Positions 48,284 through 58,475 are shown, counted from the stretch's first letter. The stretch: 64,000 nt of DNA from Evansella halocellulosilytica (GCF_002335745.1 NZ_NIST01000001.1:4385410-4449409), one strand, 5' to 3'. The notes: generated from the sequence alone by a model not told the origin. A program made the numbers and translations.

Positions 48284-49054
48284 TTAAGCCTCCTCATTTT
48301 CATTTAATAGAGAAAGATCGCCAATGTTTTGTGCAAATTCACCTATTGCGTCTTTTTGCATTTGAAATAATTCATGTATGCCTTTCTCTGCAAGTTCTAA
48401 CATCTCATTTAATTGAGTGCGTGAAAACGTTGCTTCTTCACCTGTTCCTTGAATTTCAACGAATTCACCATTACCGGTCATCACGACATTCATGTCAACA
48501 TCAGCTTCTGAATCCTCTATATAATTTAAATCTAAAATCGCTCCATTTTTTTCATCAACACCGACTGAAATTGCTGCTAAATAATCTTTCACTGGATTTT
48601 TTTGTACAGCTTTATCATTCATGAGTTTTTCAAATGCTAAGGCCATTGCAATAAACGCACCTGTAATTGATGCTGTTCTCGTCCCGCCGTCAGCCTGAAT
48701 AACATCACAATCAATCCAAATTGTCCGTTCTCCTATGACATCTAAGTCAACGACCGAACGCAAAGCTCTACCAATAAGACGCTGAATTTCCATCGTCCGT
48801 CCAGAAAGCTTTCCTTTTGAAGATTCACGAATGTTTCGCTGTTCAGTAGCACGTGGAAGCATGGAATATTCAGCAGTAATCCACCCTTTCCCTTGTCCTC
48901 GTAAAAATGGTGGGACACGGTCTTCGATGCTGGCAGAACATATCACTTTCGTATCACCGAATGAAATAAGGACAGACCCTTCTGGATGTTTAATATAATT
49001 AGGTATGATTTCTACCTTTCGTAATTCATTTGTTTCACGTTCGTCTGGACGCAT
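48284..49054 (-). CDS. rph: Ribonuclease PH
   Basis: Phosphorolytic 3' exonuclease of 256 aa that trims the 3' ends of tRNA precursors. Family blocks: [19 protein letters not shown] near residue 25, [18 protein letters not shown] near 57, [11 protein letters not shown] near 90 and [20 protein letters not shown] near 113. First gene of rph-ysnA-ysnB. Its role in tRNA trimming is of interest beside the odd tRNA operon that follows on the chromosome. Confidence 0.97.
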   Translation of the reverse strand: MRPDERETNELRKVEIIPNYIKHPEGSVLISFGDTKVICSASIEDRVPPFLRGQGKGWITAEYSMLPRATEQRNIRESSKGKLSGRTMEIQRLIGRALRSVVDLDVIGERTIWIDCDVIQADGGTRTASITGAFIAMALAFEKLMNDKAVQKNPVKDYLAAISVGVDEKNGAILDLNYIEDSEADVDMNVVMTGNGEFVEIQGTGEEATFSRTQLNEMLELAEKGIHELFQMQKDAIGEFAQNIGDLSLLNENEEA

Positions 49055-49210
49055 CGTATCACTACTCCTTCATTATGTACATTATGTATGGATCATGTTT
49101 CAACGGAATTCATGAATAACCGTTGGTATACTTCAATGTCTCGACAAAGCATGGCGCTTTCTTGTTTAAAATCGAGACAAGAACAACGAGATAAACTATC
49201 TTCATAGTTA

Positions 49211-49241
49211 GAAAAAGAGGCAGCCACCGGCTACCTCCTTA
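49211..49241 (-). terminator. Terminator after gerM
   Basis: On the minus strand GAGGTAGCC pairs with GGCTGCCTC, followed by TTTTTC. It separates gerM from rph, which are one operon in some relatives. Confidence 0.8.
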
Positions 49242-49285
49242 ATCATAATTGTTTATATCATGAATTTCAAATCTGATTAAACGAC

Positions 49286-50437
49286 TTAATATTCACCTGT
49301 ATTCACCATATCAGGTCTCGCGACTGGTTCAGTCAGTGTTTCACCTGTGCTTACAAGAACAGCGCTTTCTGATTCAACTTGGACAGCTACATTTTCGACT
49401 TCATCTTGTTCAGTCATAGACAAGACGATCATATTTAGAACAGTTTCTGACATTGCAGTGCCTTCCATTTGGCTAAGGACCGCTTCATTAAAGTTTAATG
49501 TTAGCGTCCCACCCTGCAGTGTCGGCTCTTCAACAAGTTCAACTTCTTGTCTAAAATCAGTTAGAAGATTTGACATCATATTCGGCCCTTTTAGCAATTC
49601 AGCCATAACTGCTTCGTATTCATCTGTATTTTGGTCAACTCGTCTAGTGACTGGGACATAATAAGTTTGCTCACTGTCTTGTGCAAGGAAATAAACGACA
49701 AGAGATTTCGTTGACGCAATATCTGCGTGATCGCTTTCTTCTAAATTAATGCCATGAGATCTCGTATAACCTTGGGCTACTGGAGTGCCTCGTTGTGGCA
49801 TCGTATCAATATTTTCACCGTCTACTTGTAATTTCACACGGTCAACACCTTCTATTTGAGTAACCGTCCAAGTTAATGATTGAAGAACTTGTAATTCATC
49901 TTCAGGTCTGTAATCAGTAAATTCTTCATTAAAGTTGATTGTGGCAACACCTTGATCTACCGTTGCATCAATCACTTCTGTTCCAGGAGGCAAGCTCGCT
50001 TGGAAACCATTTGGAAGCATTTCTGAAATCGGTCCACCTTGAATTAAGTAAGACACTGTTTGTTGAACATCATTTTCTGAATCTGGCAGATTAAATGTTT
50101 GAGGAGCTACCAACCCATTACGGTCTACTAAGTAAAGCTCTGTCATCGCCGTTTCTTCTGCAGCTTCTTCTGCGACTCCTCCCTTTTCCTCAGCCTCATC
50201 AGCTTCACCTACTTCTCCAATTTCTTCTACATCTTCTGTCGTAACACCTTCTCCAATGACTCCGTCCTCATCTTCTTCCATTACTTCAAGATCAAGTTCT
50301 TCATCCTCTTCGAGAAAGTCTATTTGCGGTGGATCCATCTCTTCTAACGTTTCATCAACTGGATCAGCACCACACGCAGTAAGTGTGACCGCAGCAGCTA
50401 GCAGCAACCACGTTGATTTTGTTGTAAGGCGACGCAT
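49286..50437 (-). CDS. gerM: Sporulation/germination lipoprotein GerM
   Basis: A 383-aa lipoprotein needed for septal peptidoglycan hydrolysis in sporulation and for germination in B. subtilis, where it supports assembly of the SpoIIIA-SpoIIQ complex. Lipobox LTACG (Cys near 22), an acidic Glu-rich linker (about 30-95), then two GerMN domains (about 100-220 and 245-365), each ending with the pattern GVATINFNEEF or GTLTLNFNEAV. The linker is longer and more acidic than I would expect for B. subtilis. Confidence 0.93.
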   Translation of the reverse strand: MRRLTTKSTWLLLAAAVTLTACGADPVDETLEEMDPPQIDFLEEDEELDLEVMEEDEDGVIGEGVTTEDVEEIGEVGEADEAEEKGGVAEEAAEETAMTELYLVDRNGLVAPQTFNLPDSENDVQQTVSYLIQGGPISEMLPNGFQASLPPGTEVIDATVDQGVATINFNEEFTDYRPEDELQVLQSLTWTVTQIEGVDRVKLQVDGENIDTMPQRGTPVAQGYTRSHGINLEESDHADIASTKSLVVYFLAQDSEQTYYVPVTRRVDQNTDEYEAVMAELLKGPNMMSNLLTDFRQEVELVEEPTLQGGTLTLNFNEAVLSQMEGTAMSETVLNMIVLSMTEQDEVENVAVQVESESAVLVSTGETLTEPVARPDMVNTGEY

Positions 50438-50619
50438 TTTTTTCCCTCCTTGACAGTTTGTACTACCATATATACGAGCCTTTTTATAAATTAGACCAAC
50501 AGATTTGGACGAACATTAGAATGAACTCTTGTATTTCCTTAACTAAAACATCCAAAGACAGTAAAACCCGACCTGGTACCCTTACTTTCTTTTTATATTT
50601 TAATTAAATTCGAAATCAC

Positions 50620-50760
50620 TATCACCGGACGCTTTCACCCCAGGGCACAAGTGCGAAACCTACTCATGCTGCACTACATGCATTCGGGTGTCTTATTTGC
50701 TGCGGGAAGTGCCTCAACTTCCTAGGTACTACACTTCGTGTACTTAGGGGATTTTCGTCT
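50620..50760 (+). repeat. MITE-like dispersed repeat, copy D
   Basis: Degenerate copy: CCGGACGCTTTCACCCC, CACAAGTGCGAAACCTACTC, GTGTCTTATTTGCTGCGGG, TGCCTCAACTTCCTAGGT and GGGGATTTTCGTC line up with copy C at 40148. It ends at the stop codon of the spoIIP-like gene and may act as part of its 3' end. Confidence 0.7.
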
Positions 50761-50761
50761 T

Positions 50762-51928
50762 CTACTCGATTCGTCCTTCTTCTTTAAGCTCTAAATAATA
50801 ATTAGCAAATGCTTCTGCTACTACTTCAACGGATTTATAAGATTCATCTAGCGTATTATCGACTCCACCAATCTCTAATAGAAACGAATATTCAGATAGG
50901 TCTTGATTGTATACACCATTCCCTTGGGTTCTGTCTCTCGAAAACAAACCTCTACTAAGCCCAGGTGAAAGATCTTCTATATGATCATGAAATTCATTCG
51001 CCACCTGCTCATTTTTTTCATATTCAGCATGCGATTCACCGATCACAAAGAAAGTACGTGCTAACGTTTGACCGTCTGTCTCTACAGTCGTTACATCCCT
51101 TCTAACGGAATCACGATGTAAATCAAAGAAAAAGTCAATGTCTGGATCCTCCTCTAGCGTACTATCTACTATTTCTCTAGACAGTTCATATGATTGATGA
51201 GTCTCCCACTCTCGTTCATGAAGTTTGTTCGTCATATTCGTCGTATCGACGATAACGTTAAACCCTCTTTTCTCCAATTCCTTTCCGAATTCTTCTCCAA
51301 CCATCGTAATATTCACTTCATTATGAGTTGCTAGATTCGGATCATCGTTTCCTACATTTAAATGAGGCAAGTACGATTCCCAGCTATGTGTATGATATAC
51401 GAGTACGGAAGGCTTATCATCTCCAATATGCGTATAATCCCTTTCTTGGTCTGAGCTTTCTGATTCAGTACTACCTTCTTCACTTTCATCTGCTGACTCT
51501 TCATAAGAAGCTTCTCTTTCTTCCATTAATACTTCTAATGGAGGGGAAGATTCATACGGTAAAGTTGTAAAGTCGGTACCTTCACCTGCTACAACGATTC
51601 TCGTATTAAATGTAGCTAGACCTGGAATTTCTCGGCCTAGCAAGCTCCGAACATCACCAGGATCCAAGCTTGTCGCCAATTGAAATGTCAAACGCGCAGG
51701 GGATGGTTTCTCAAACGTTTCAGGCAACGCTTGTTCAAAATACCGGTTTTCAAAACTCATCACATACAATAAATGTTCTTCAGTAATATTTGCTACCCAT
51801 TGCTTTACATTTGCTGAAGAAACATTTGTTTCAGTTAAGACACTTACAATGATGAACAATGTAACAATACTAATGAATGTAATAATAATTGAATCTTTTG
51901 CCTGGATTATGATTGACTTTCTTTTCAT
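50762..51928 (-). CDS. spoIIP: SpoIIP-type peptidoglycan hydrolase
   Basis: Membrane-anchored amidase/endopeptidase of 388 aa, part of the SpoIIDMP engulfment machine. N-terminal transmembrane helix (about 13-33), a linker rich in Ser and Glu (about 130-165) and the SpoIIP domain: VLVYHTHSWESYLPH (zinc His) near 185, FFFDLHRDSVRR (second His) near 265 and FLLEIGGVDNTLDES (Glu) near 350. The usual neighbour gpr is absent, so this may be a second paralogue rather than the main spoIIP. Start ATG 51928 follows AAAGGTG. Confidence 0.9.
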   Translation of the reverse strand: MKRKSIIIQAKDSIIITFISIVTLFIIVSVLTETNVSSANVKQWVANITEEHLLYVMSFENRYFEQALPETFEKPSPARLTFQLATSLDPGDVRSLLGREIPGLATFNTRIVVAGEGTDFTTLPYESSPPLEVLMEEREASYEESADESEEGSTESESSDQERDYTHIGDDKPSVLVYHTHSWESYLPHLNVGNDDPNLATHNEVNITMVGEEFGKELEKRGFNVIVDTTNMTNKLHEREWETHQSYELSREIVDSTLEEDPDIDFFFDLHRDSVRRDVTTVETDGQTLARTFFVIGESHAEYEKNEQVANEFHDHIEDLSPGLSRGLFSRDRTQGNGVYNQDLSEYSFLLEIGGVDNTLDESYKSVEVVAEAFANYYLELKEEGRIE

Positions 51929-52233
51929 GAAAAACACCTTTCTCTATTAAACGCTTTAGTTTCATTCTATGAAATGAAAAGATTAATAGAACGGACGATA
52001 ATAGAGAGAGCTCGTTTTGATCTATTAGTACTAGAGTCTCAAAAATATATGTTCACCTTAAAATTATAATTTGTAATAGTTGAATTACTACTATTACAAA
52101 GATACAAATCTCGCTTTTTGGCGAGTCCAATGGCGAAAGCCTTAGTTGCAGTTATACTTTCATCCTAAATGAATAAATTCTATTAGCAAAAAGAAGCCCT
52201 ATTGCGTCATAGGACTCCCCTCATTTAAAAAAT
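51929..52233. other. Intergenic region with terminator of the chemoreceptor gene
   Basis: Non-coding. A terminator lies at 52188-52219 (minus strand AGTCCTAT pairing with ATAGGGCT, then TCTTTTTG). The rest should carry the spoIIP promoter; not identified. Confidence 0.55.
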
Positions 52234-54225
52234 CTAACGTATTTTAAAAACTTTAATCATTTCATTCAGTTTTTCACTGGATCCATTTAACACTTCTGCA
52301 GAATGAGAAATTGTCGAGATTGCTTTAATTTGTTCATCTGTAGAAGCTGTAATTTGCTCTGTTGAGGCTGCTGACTCCTCTGCAACAGCTGAAATGTTCT
52401 GGAAAGTAGCAATAACATCATCTTTAGAATGATTCATTCCCGTGATTCCCTGATTTATTGAGTCAATTGATTGAATGATCTGTCTAATATCACGATCTAT
52501 AGAATTAAAAACCTGCTCAGTATCATGAACAACCTTTAATTGTTCCTCTGAAATGATATTCGTCTGGTCCATTGCTTCTGTTGCATTTTTATTTTCTTCT
52601 TGAATTCCTAAAATTGTTTGCCTTACTTGCTCGGTTGCTTCGGATGATTGTTCGGCAAGCTTTCGAACTTCATCAGCAACAACAGCAAAGCCTCGCCCAT
52701 GCTCACCAGCTCTCGCCGCCTCGATTGACGCATTTAAAGCTAATAAGTTCGTTTGTTCAGAAATTTCATTGATTGTACCAATAACACCATCGACTTCTTT
52801 AATTTTAATAACGAGGTTCGAAAGTACATGATTCACTGATTGAATGACTTTCGTTGATTCGTTCGTTTTCTTTTTAAGTGTCGAAATTTGTGAAACTCCT
52901 TGGTCACTTGATTGTTTTGCACCAGCTGATAAAGCATTCATTTGCTCATTTTGTTCACTGACATTCTCAATTTGTGCTGATAACGTCATTGACATTTGAT
53001 TTGCTGACTCAATTTGAGACGCTTGTTCATTTGCTCCATCAGCAATTTCAGAGATGGCTTTTCCTACTTCCTCGCTAGAAGCCGTCGTTTCTTCGGACAA
53101 CGCACTTAAGCTTTCTGACGCTTGCGATACTTCAGATACTGATTCTTCAACCGAAGAAATAAGATTTTTCATACTATCAACCATCGCATTAAAATGATTC
53201 GACAATACACCGATTTCATCTTTCGACTTTGATTTTACCTGAACGGTTAAATCTCCCTTCGCCACTTTATTTACTTGCTCTTTTAAAGCACTTATTGGTT
53301 TTGTAATACTTTGTGACAAAATGTATGTGATACCGACAGCTAAAAGAATCCCAATAACAGAAACGATCGCAATAACAACTAATAATTGGTTCGATTCACT
53401 AAGTAGTCTCTCCTCTAAATAAACCGTTCCGACTTTCCACCCTGTATGTTCAATCGTTCCAAATGATAATATTCGCTCATCATTATTATGCGTGTATTGA
53501 AAATGACCTGAATCATCCAGACCAAACATTTCCTGTATGAAATCTAATTCTGATAGATCGTTTCCTCTTTCATCTGGGTGTACCATTGCAATCCCATTTT
53601 CATCAAATAAAAAGGAATACCCATCATATCCTACAATCGTTTCACTAATAATGTTATCCAAAGAATCTAAGGACAAGTCATTTGCTACAACACCTAGAAT
53701 ACGATTCGTCTCGGGGTCGGTTATAGACTTCGCAATCGTTAATACGTAATCACCATTACTGTTGTCCACATATGGTTCTGTAAAAATTACTTCCCCTGGA
53801 TTGTCGACAGCTTTTTCATACCATGGTTGTAATGTCGGATCAAAATCATCCGGCAAGTCGATCTCAGGAACCGTATATACTTCATCTAAATGCGGAGAAC
53901 CAATATAAGATAACGTTATATTAGGATATGATTCTAAATATTTTTCAAAATCTCGTTTCATACCTTCCGATGAATCTCCTGATTCACGCAAAAACTCGAT
54001 AACGAGATCACTGCTGCTGTACCTATCAATGCTTTTACTGTACTGATCCAAATATAATTCCGTTACCATTTTCATTTCTTGGACACTCGAATTTGCTTGG
54101 ACCATCGCATTTTCTTCAATCGAGTTTTTACTAATTAAAAACGTAACTGCTGATACTGATGTTAAAATCAAAACAATTAAAATAGTAAATGAAACGATCA
54201 TTTTCGTATTAATTTTATTAAACAA
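52234..54225 (-). CDS. Methyl-accepting chemotaxis protein with dCache sensor
   Basis: Transmembrane chemoreceptor of 663 aa. Helix 1 at about 8-30, an extracellular dCache_1-type domain (about 35-270, with [20 protein letters not shown] and [11 protein letters not shown]), helix 2 at about 280-303, a HAMP domain (about 304-357) and the signalling domain with the hairpin tip [21 protein letters not shown] near 500 (one residue more than quoted by family). The ligand is unknown. Start is TTG at 54225, 7 nt after GGAGGT. Monocistronic. Confidence 0.93.
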   Translation of the reverse strand: MFNKINTKMIVSFTILIVLILTSVSAVTFLISKNSIEENAMVQANSSVQEMKMVTELYLDQYSKSIDRYSSSDLVIEFLRESGDSSEGMKRDFEKYLESYPNITLSYIGSPHLDEVYTVPEIDLPDDFDPTLQPWYEKAVDNPGEVIFTEPYVDNSNGDYVLTIAKSITDPETNRILGVVANDLSLDSLDNIISETIVGYDGYSFLFDENGIAMVHPDERGNDLSELDFIQEMFGLDDSGHFQYTHNNDERILSFGTIEHTGWKVGTVYLEERLLSESNQLLVVIAIVSVIGILLAVGITYILSQSITKPISALKEQVNKVAKGDLTVQVKSKSKDEIGVLSNHFNAMVDSMKNLISSVEESVSEVSQASESLSALSEETTASSEEVGKAISEIADGANEQASQIESANQMSMTLSAQIENVSEQNEQMNALSAGAKQSSDQGVSQISTLKKKTNESTKVIQSVNHVLSNLVIKIKEVDGVIGTINEISEQTNLLALNASIEAARAGEHGRGFAVVADEVRKLAEQSSEATEQVRQTILGIQEENKNATEAMDQTNIISEEQLKVVHDTEQVFNSIDRDIRQIIQSIDSINQGITGMNHSKDDVIATFQNISAVAEESAASTEQITASTDEQIKAISTISHSAEVLNGSSEKLNEMIKVFKIR

Positions 54226-54422
54226 AACGATTACCTCCATCATAGATGCTATGTACTAACTAGTTAACAATCGTATCTTAGCACAGGAGGTACTCAAAGT
54301 AGTTTTATTTTAAAAGTTTCGCTATTTTCTGAATCTACGTAAAAAACGTAAGCCTAATAAAAAAAGACTCGTTACAATTGATTTTTATCGTGGATCAGCA
54401 ATCACCCAGGCAAAAATAATAT

Positions 54423-54453
54423 GAAAAAGAACTACTTTACCGCAGTTCTTTTT
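54423..54453. terminator. Terminator after the nucleotidyltransferase gene
   Basis: AAAAAGAACT and AGTTCTTTTTT arms with an 11-nt loop; usable on both strands, about 45 nt after the stop of the minus-strand gene. Confidence 0.75.
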
Positions 54454-54498
54454 TACAGCCTATATCCCTTGAAATCTAAGTAATCTTAACCGACCTTT

Positions 54499-55332
54499 TT
54501 ACTGTCCTTTAGGTCTTAACAATAAGGACCTTTCGATAGCTTCGCTCACATCTAATGACGGGCGTACTTTTCTGACCAACTCAAATACTTCTTGTACGAT
54601 CACTTCTAACTCTCTTAAACCCCTTTTTGGGTGATTCAATAATATTGACTCAAATCGATTATATGCATCGCGAGGTTTTATCTTCATCTCTAATAGAGAA
54701 TGCTTTTGCCACTTAAAACCAGGGTGATGCACGTACATTTTATTTAAGCTAAAGAGGATCGCCATCAAATGCTCTTGAACAGACACGATTACTTTATAAA
54801 GTAACAGCCAATCTTCCCTTTCTAACAAAGCTTCACGGTTCCCCCACCTAGTTCCTAGGTCGCTATATTCCTTTATCATTGCATCTGTTAATCGATCTGG
54901 ATAACCACGCACCATGGTCTGTATTGCCTTTTGTGTCGAGCGTTCTTCCAGCAATACCCCATTTCGAATCGCAGCAACTAAACATTGTTTATCCAAGTCG
55001 GTATGAAAATGATGAGTTACATCATGAACGACTTTTTCTATCGTTTTTGTTAAAAAGTGACTCATTTCCAATTTAATTCCTTGTGAAACATACGATTCAG
55101 ACCATTCTTCTTCTTCATAAGGATAAAAATCAATGAGGCGTCCATTTACTTGATAAATCACTTTCATACGCTCCTCATCTGTAGGGCTTTCTTTCCACAA
55201 TAGGAATAGTTCTATATCTGAATACTCATCTTCCCAATTTCGAGAAACAGAACCAGTAAGAATGACTGCATCTACTTTTTGATTTTGTATATATTCTTTC
55301 GAAATGTGTTTAGCGATAACGTTTAATTTCAC
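54499..55332 (-). CDS. Nucleotidyltransferase-fold protein
   Basis: A 277-aa protein of the polymerase-beta-like nucleotidyltransferase superfamily. The signature ILTGSVSRNWEDEYSDIELF (near residue 26-45) has the G-S motif and the D-x-E metal pair. The helical C-terminal part (about 150-270) is of the kind seen in aminoglycoside or other small-molecule nucleotidyltransferases, but the substrate cannot be inferred. The start is probably GTG at 55332, inside the preceding small gene (23-nt overlap). Confidence 0.75.
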   Translation of the reverse strand: MKLNVIAKHISKEYIQNQKVDAVILTGSVSRNWEDEYSDIELFLLWKESPTDEERMKVIYQVNGRLIDFYPYEEEEWSESYVSQGIKLEMSHFLTKTIEKVVHDVTHHFHTDLDKQCLVAAIRNGVLLEERSTQKAIQTMVRGYPDRLTDAMIKEYSDLGTRWGNREALLEREDWLLLYKVIVSVQEHLMAILFSLNKMYVHHPGFKWQKHSLLEMKIKPRDAYNRFESILLNHPKRGLRELEVIVQEVFELVRKVRPSLDVSEAIERSLLLRPKGQ

Positions 55333-55531
55333 GAATCAATGCCTCTCTCTCTGTCACTTTAAATGCCGTTTTCATTTGACCTTGATTATTCTTTGCTATT
55401 TTTTCATCCGACCGGACTAGTTCATCTTTTAAATGTGTTTCATCAAAGAGATGCTTTGCCATTTCACTTATTTGAAACAAAACCATTGCTCTAAATTTTT
55501 TATAACCTCTTCGCTCTTTTAGCGATTGCCC
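55310..55531 (-). CDS. Small hypothetical protein
   Basis: A 73-aa basic soluble protein (GQSLKERRGYKKFRAMVLFQ at its start) that I do not recognise. The TTG at 55531 is preceded by AGAGGTG at 6 nt, better than the first in-frame codon at 55561. It overlaps the nucleotidyltransferase gene downstream, implying co-translation. Confidence 0.55.
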   Translation of the reverse strand, partial: GQSLKERRGYKKFRAMVLFQISEMAKHLFDETHLKDELVRSDEKIAKNNQGQMKTAFKVTEREALIREIKRYR

Positions 55532-55625
55532 CAAGAAAATCACCTCTATTAATATTTTCATTCGATATTTTTAGATGAAAGGTTTAAAAGAGCGATAAAC
55601 TACTATATGAAGTCAACTAATTGAC

Positions 55626-56009
55626 TTATCTATTAATCTTATAAATATGATGATGGTCCATAGTAGAACCTACACCAATTCCAAATCCCTTCATATCCAT
55701 ATTTAAGGCTAATTCTAAGTCGACATTAGAATCACCCATCACAAAAGATTGTTCAAGGTCAATGTCTGGATATTTTTTAACAGCTTGCTTAATCATACCG
55801 TCATTCGGCTTCATGCAATCACACCCCTCACCCCTTGCATGAGGACAGTAAAAGATATCCAAAACATTTATATCATGAACGCGTAACATATCAATCATTT
55901 TTGTCGTTAGCTCCTCACATTGACTCCGATTAATAAACCTTTCGTTAATTAAGTATTGATTCGTTATGATTATGATTTCATAGCCTCTTTTTCGGATGTG
56001 CTGAGCAGT
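55626..56009 (-). pseudogene. HAD phosphatase (HisB/GmhB-like), N-terminus deleted
   Basis: In one open frame from the stop at 56012 down to 55626 I read RKRGYEIIIITNQYLINE, then FYCPHARGEGCDCMKPNDGM and SFVMGDSNVDLELALN, the middle and end of a HAD-IIIA phosphatase with the Cys-rich zinc loop of the GmhB/HisB type. The N-terminal catalytic DxDGT motif is missing: upstream the frame is closed by TAA and the DNA belongs to a DinB-like gene. The first ATG (55898) would give only 90 aa. Inactive. Confidence 0.75.
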
Positions 56010-56200
56010 TTACCCGGAAAGTGGATTTCTCCTTCCCTTAACCCTTCTGCATAAACATCTCTAACACGAATGATATGAGAAAATAATTTTCTTAGTGTTC
56101 CTAATTCTGTTGATAAACGGAGATCCCATTTTTCGTCAGGGATTTCTGTTGCGAGTTCATTCGTCATATTTGCAGCATAAATAAAACCTTTTGTATCCAT
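55970..56200 (-). pseudogene. DinB-family protein, C-terminus deleted
   Basis: Seventy-six residues starting MDTKGFIYAANMTNELATE after GAGGGG, with WDLRLSTELGTLRKLFSHII, the first two helices of the DinB/YfiT-like four-helix bundle (metal-binding His in FSHIIRVRD). The family is normally about 150-170 aa; here the frame ends at 55970 inside the HAD remnant. It looks like the result of a deletion that joined dinB-like 5' and HAD 3' sequences. Confidence 0.7.
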
Positions 56201-56240
56201 AAACGATAGTCCCCTCAATATTTCAGAATTTTTCGTTTCA

Positions 56241-56644
56241 TTAAAACTGAAGGTAAAATGGGTGTTCGTGATGATCTAAAATTTTTTTAAGTTCTATTTG
56301 AAATTGTTCATTTTTATTAATTTTAATGCTTTTTCTGTTTGAAAAAAGCCTACATTCAAGCTTTCACGATTCGTCTTCAAACTTCCATATACCGGCTTCC
56401 CCAACCACCACATATGCTCTATATGATTATCAACCTCATCGGATATCCCGCAAAACTTGAGGATTTCAATATGAATTCCCATTTCCTCTTCTACTTCTCG
56501 TATTGCGGCATCCTTCATTGATTCATAAGGTTCTACTACTCCTCCAGGAAGCTCCCAGCCTCTAACTGGATCTTCTTTTAACAAAATTTCACGTTTCTCA
56601 TTCATTACGAGAACACCAGACGTAATTTTGTAATAGTTATCCAA
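56241..56644 (-). pseudogene. Nudix hydrolase, frameshifted near the C-terminus
   Basis: The uninterrupted frame (56294-56644) gives 116 aa with a complete Nudix box GGVVEPYESMKDAAIREVEEEMGI near residues 34-57 (the G-x5-E-x7-REVEEEMG signature). After ALKLIK the frame runs out, but one base shift in the run of five A (56314-56310 on the minus strand) continues as NEQFQIELKKILDHHEHPF and stops at 56241, a normal Nudix tail. Either a single-base deletion or a sequencing error; the active site is unaffected. Confidence 0.75.
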
Positions 56645-56813
56645 AGATCTTCCCCCTTAAAGCTTGTTAACTTGTAAATACATTCATACTTGCAAGATGT
56701 ACATTCCCGTTTCTGCTGGAATATCATTTTTCGATAAGCTCTTGCCAGTTATATATTCTTTGTATGATGTGATTGTCCTATCGTGCGTTACAATATAATT
56801 TCATTCCCATCTA

Positions 56814-57290
56814 TCACCAAGTTTTATCTAAGTTTTCCGAATAAAATGTTAAAGCTCTACTATATTTATTTATCCATTGATCAGACGACGTTTCAATTAA
56901 TTCACTAAGTAATGTTTCTACTGCTAGCTTATGATCATTCACATTATAGAAAGTCATCGCAAGAAACACGTGTAATGCACGATTTTCTGGAAACTCTTTT
57001 AACCCAGCTTTCAAAATATTCATCGCTTCATCGTATTGACCTATACATCTAAGACTGCTGCCTAATTGGATAAAAGCACGCTCTCGTTCTTCTCCTAAAA
57101 TTCCTAAAGCAAGTGCTTTTTCATAATGAGTGATCGCTTCTCGCTCTAGCCCTAATCCGTCATGTACTTCTGCACAATGAAAATGTACTTGTTTATCATT
57201 TGGATATTCTTTGGTTAAATCTAGCAACAGCTGTTTGGCTTCTTCATTTTTGTTTTCTTCTATTAAACGCCTCGCTTTATGAAGCATCAT
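56814..57290 (-). CDS. Tetratricopeptide repeat protein
   Basis: A 158-aa soluble helical protein with three or four TPR units (for example KQLLLDLTKEYPNDKQVHFH, AITHYEKALALG, AMNILKAGLKEFPENRALHV), of the TPR_5 type. Two ATGs in a row; AGGGGGG precedes them. It ends 11 nt before... the next gene upstream ends at 57302, so the two are likely cotranscribed. A protein-interaction role is all that can be said. Confidence 0.8.
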   Translation of the reverse strand: MMLHKARRLIEENKNEEAKQLLLDLTKEYPNDKQVHFHCAEVHDGLGLEREAITHYEKALALGILGEERERAFIQLGSSLRCIGQYDEAMNILKAGLKEFPENRALHVFLAMTFYNVNDHKLAVETLLSELIETSSDQWINKYSRALTFYSENLDKTW

Positions 57291-57301
57291 TAGCCCCCCT
57301 T

Positions 57302-58027
57302 TTAGTTTTCAATGTTTTTAATAAACGTTCTTACTAGTCCGTTCAACTCATCTTGCTTTTTCATCCAAATATAATGCTCAGCTCCGTCAATTTTTACAAA
57401 GCTAGCATGTTTCATAAGCTCCGATAATTGTTCTACCGGCCAAGAAGGACGAATATCGTCTTCTCCAAAAATAAATAGAGCAGGTACATCAATCGTTGAA
57501 ATTTCTTTAAGTAATGTCGAACGTTTAATCCATTTTCTCCACGAGTCTAGTAACGAACGATGAACGACTTTATTTACTTCAGAAAAAAATTCAGGTGTTT
57601 CTTCACCCTTTTCGGCTTTATTTTTTTTATAACTTTCTTTCCAATCTCGGTCATTTTGAATGCCCGTTCCAGATATGGATATAAAGCGAGAGACTGACTT
57701 TGGACACTGAATCGTATAAGCTAATGCCAAGTCTGCTCCCCATGAATGGCCGATAACATTCCATTCATTAAAACCATATGCTTTCCTAATGATTTCAATT
57801 TCTTCAATGGCATTTTTCATATGATAGTTTTCTCTTCCAATTGAAGAACGTCCGCACCCTCTTGGCTCGAATGTAATGGCCTCACAAAAATCACTGACCA
57901 TCTCCATTAAAGGATCCAAATAATGACAGCAGCCTGGCCCTCCGTTAATAAACAAAACTGGCTGACCCTCTCCGATCCGTTTCGTCCAAATTTCCGTACC
58001 ACCGACATTGACCATTCTCTCGCTCAA
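57302..58027 (-). CDS. Alpha/beta hydrolase, proline iminopeptidase-like
   Basis: A 241-aa alpha/beta-fold hydrolase. Oxyanion motif INGGPGCCHYLDPL near residue 27, EPRGCGRSS near 58, nucleophile elbow VIGHSWGADLALAY (Ser near 93), Asp in FGEDDIRPSW near 188 and His in DGAEHYIWM near 218 form a complete triad. The GGPG motif is that of family S33 peptidases, but the substrate is open. Start TTG 58027 follows AGAGGTG. Confidence 0.85.
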   Translation of the reverse strand: MSERMVNVGGTEIWTKRIGEGQPVLFINGGPGCCHYLDPLMEMVSDFCEAITFEPRGCGRSSIGRENYHMKNAIEEIEIIRKAYGFNEWNVIGHSWGADLALAYTIQCPKSVSRFISISGTGIQNDRDWKESYKKNKAEKGEETPEFFSEVNKVVHRSLLDSWRKWIKRSTLLKEISTIDVPALFIFGEDDIRPSWPVEQLSELMKHASFVKIDGAEHYIWMKKQDELNGLVRTFIKNIEN

Positions 58028-58043
58028 AACGATCACCTCTGTG

Positions 58044-58475
58044 TCATATTTGTTCACTTTTATATTTTTCTGGAAGTAATTCCATTACAGCACATTTCAC
58101 GACTTCACTACGATACGGAAGAATCACCTTCGCATTCTGACTATAATCACTTATTAATTCACGACACATTCCACATGGAGCTACAACCCAGCAATGTTCT
58201 TCTTTTTCATGAGGATGCGGGTGTGCTACTGCAACGATCGTATGAAAATCATGTTCTCCTTCAGAGATCGCTTTACCAATTGCCATCGCTTCAGCACAGA
58301 CAGTCATGCGACCGACATTGGCTTCAACATGTACCGCAGCATAAATGCTGCCTGAATTCGTTCGTACAGCAGCACCAATGTGATGCTTTCCATACTTATA
58401 ATTTTTCTTAATTACTGTTTCTGCTGCAGTAACTAGTTCTTGATCTGAATGATTAAGTTCAACAACATTTAACAT
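58044..58475 (-). CDS. Cytidine deaminase-like zinc enzyme
   Basis: A 143-aa protein of the cytidine deaminase/blasticidin-S deaminase fold. Zinc ligands and catalytic Glu are in TVCAEAMAIG (Cys and Glu near 61-63) and APCGMCRELI (two Cys near 98-101). The substrate may be cytidine or a modified nucleoside; the first loop HVEANVGRM differs from the usual NVENASYG. AGGAGG precedes the ATG. Followed by the hydrolase after 16 nt. Confidence 0.85.
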   Translation of the reverse strand: MLNVVELNHSDQELVTAAETVIKKNYKYGKHHIGAAVRTNSGSIYAAVHVEANVGRMTVCAEAMAIGKAISEGEHDFHTIVAVAHPHPHEKEEHCWVVAPCGMCRELISDYSQNAKVILPYRSEVVKCAVMELLPEKYKSEQI

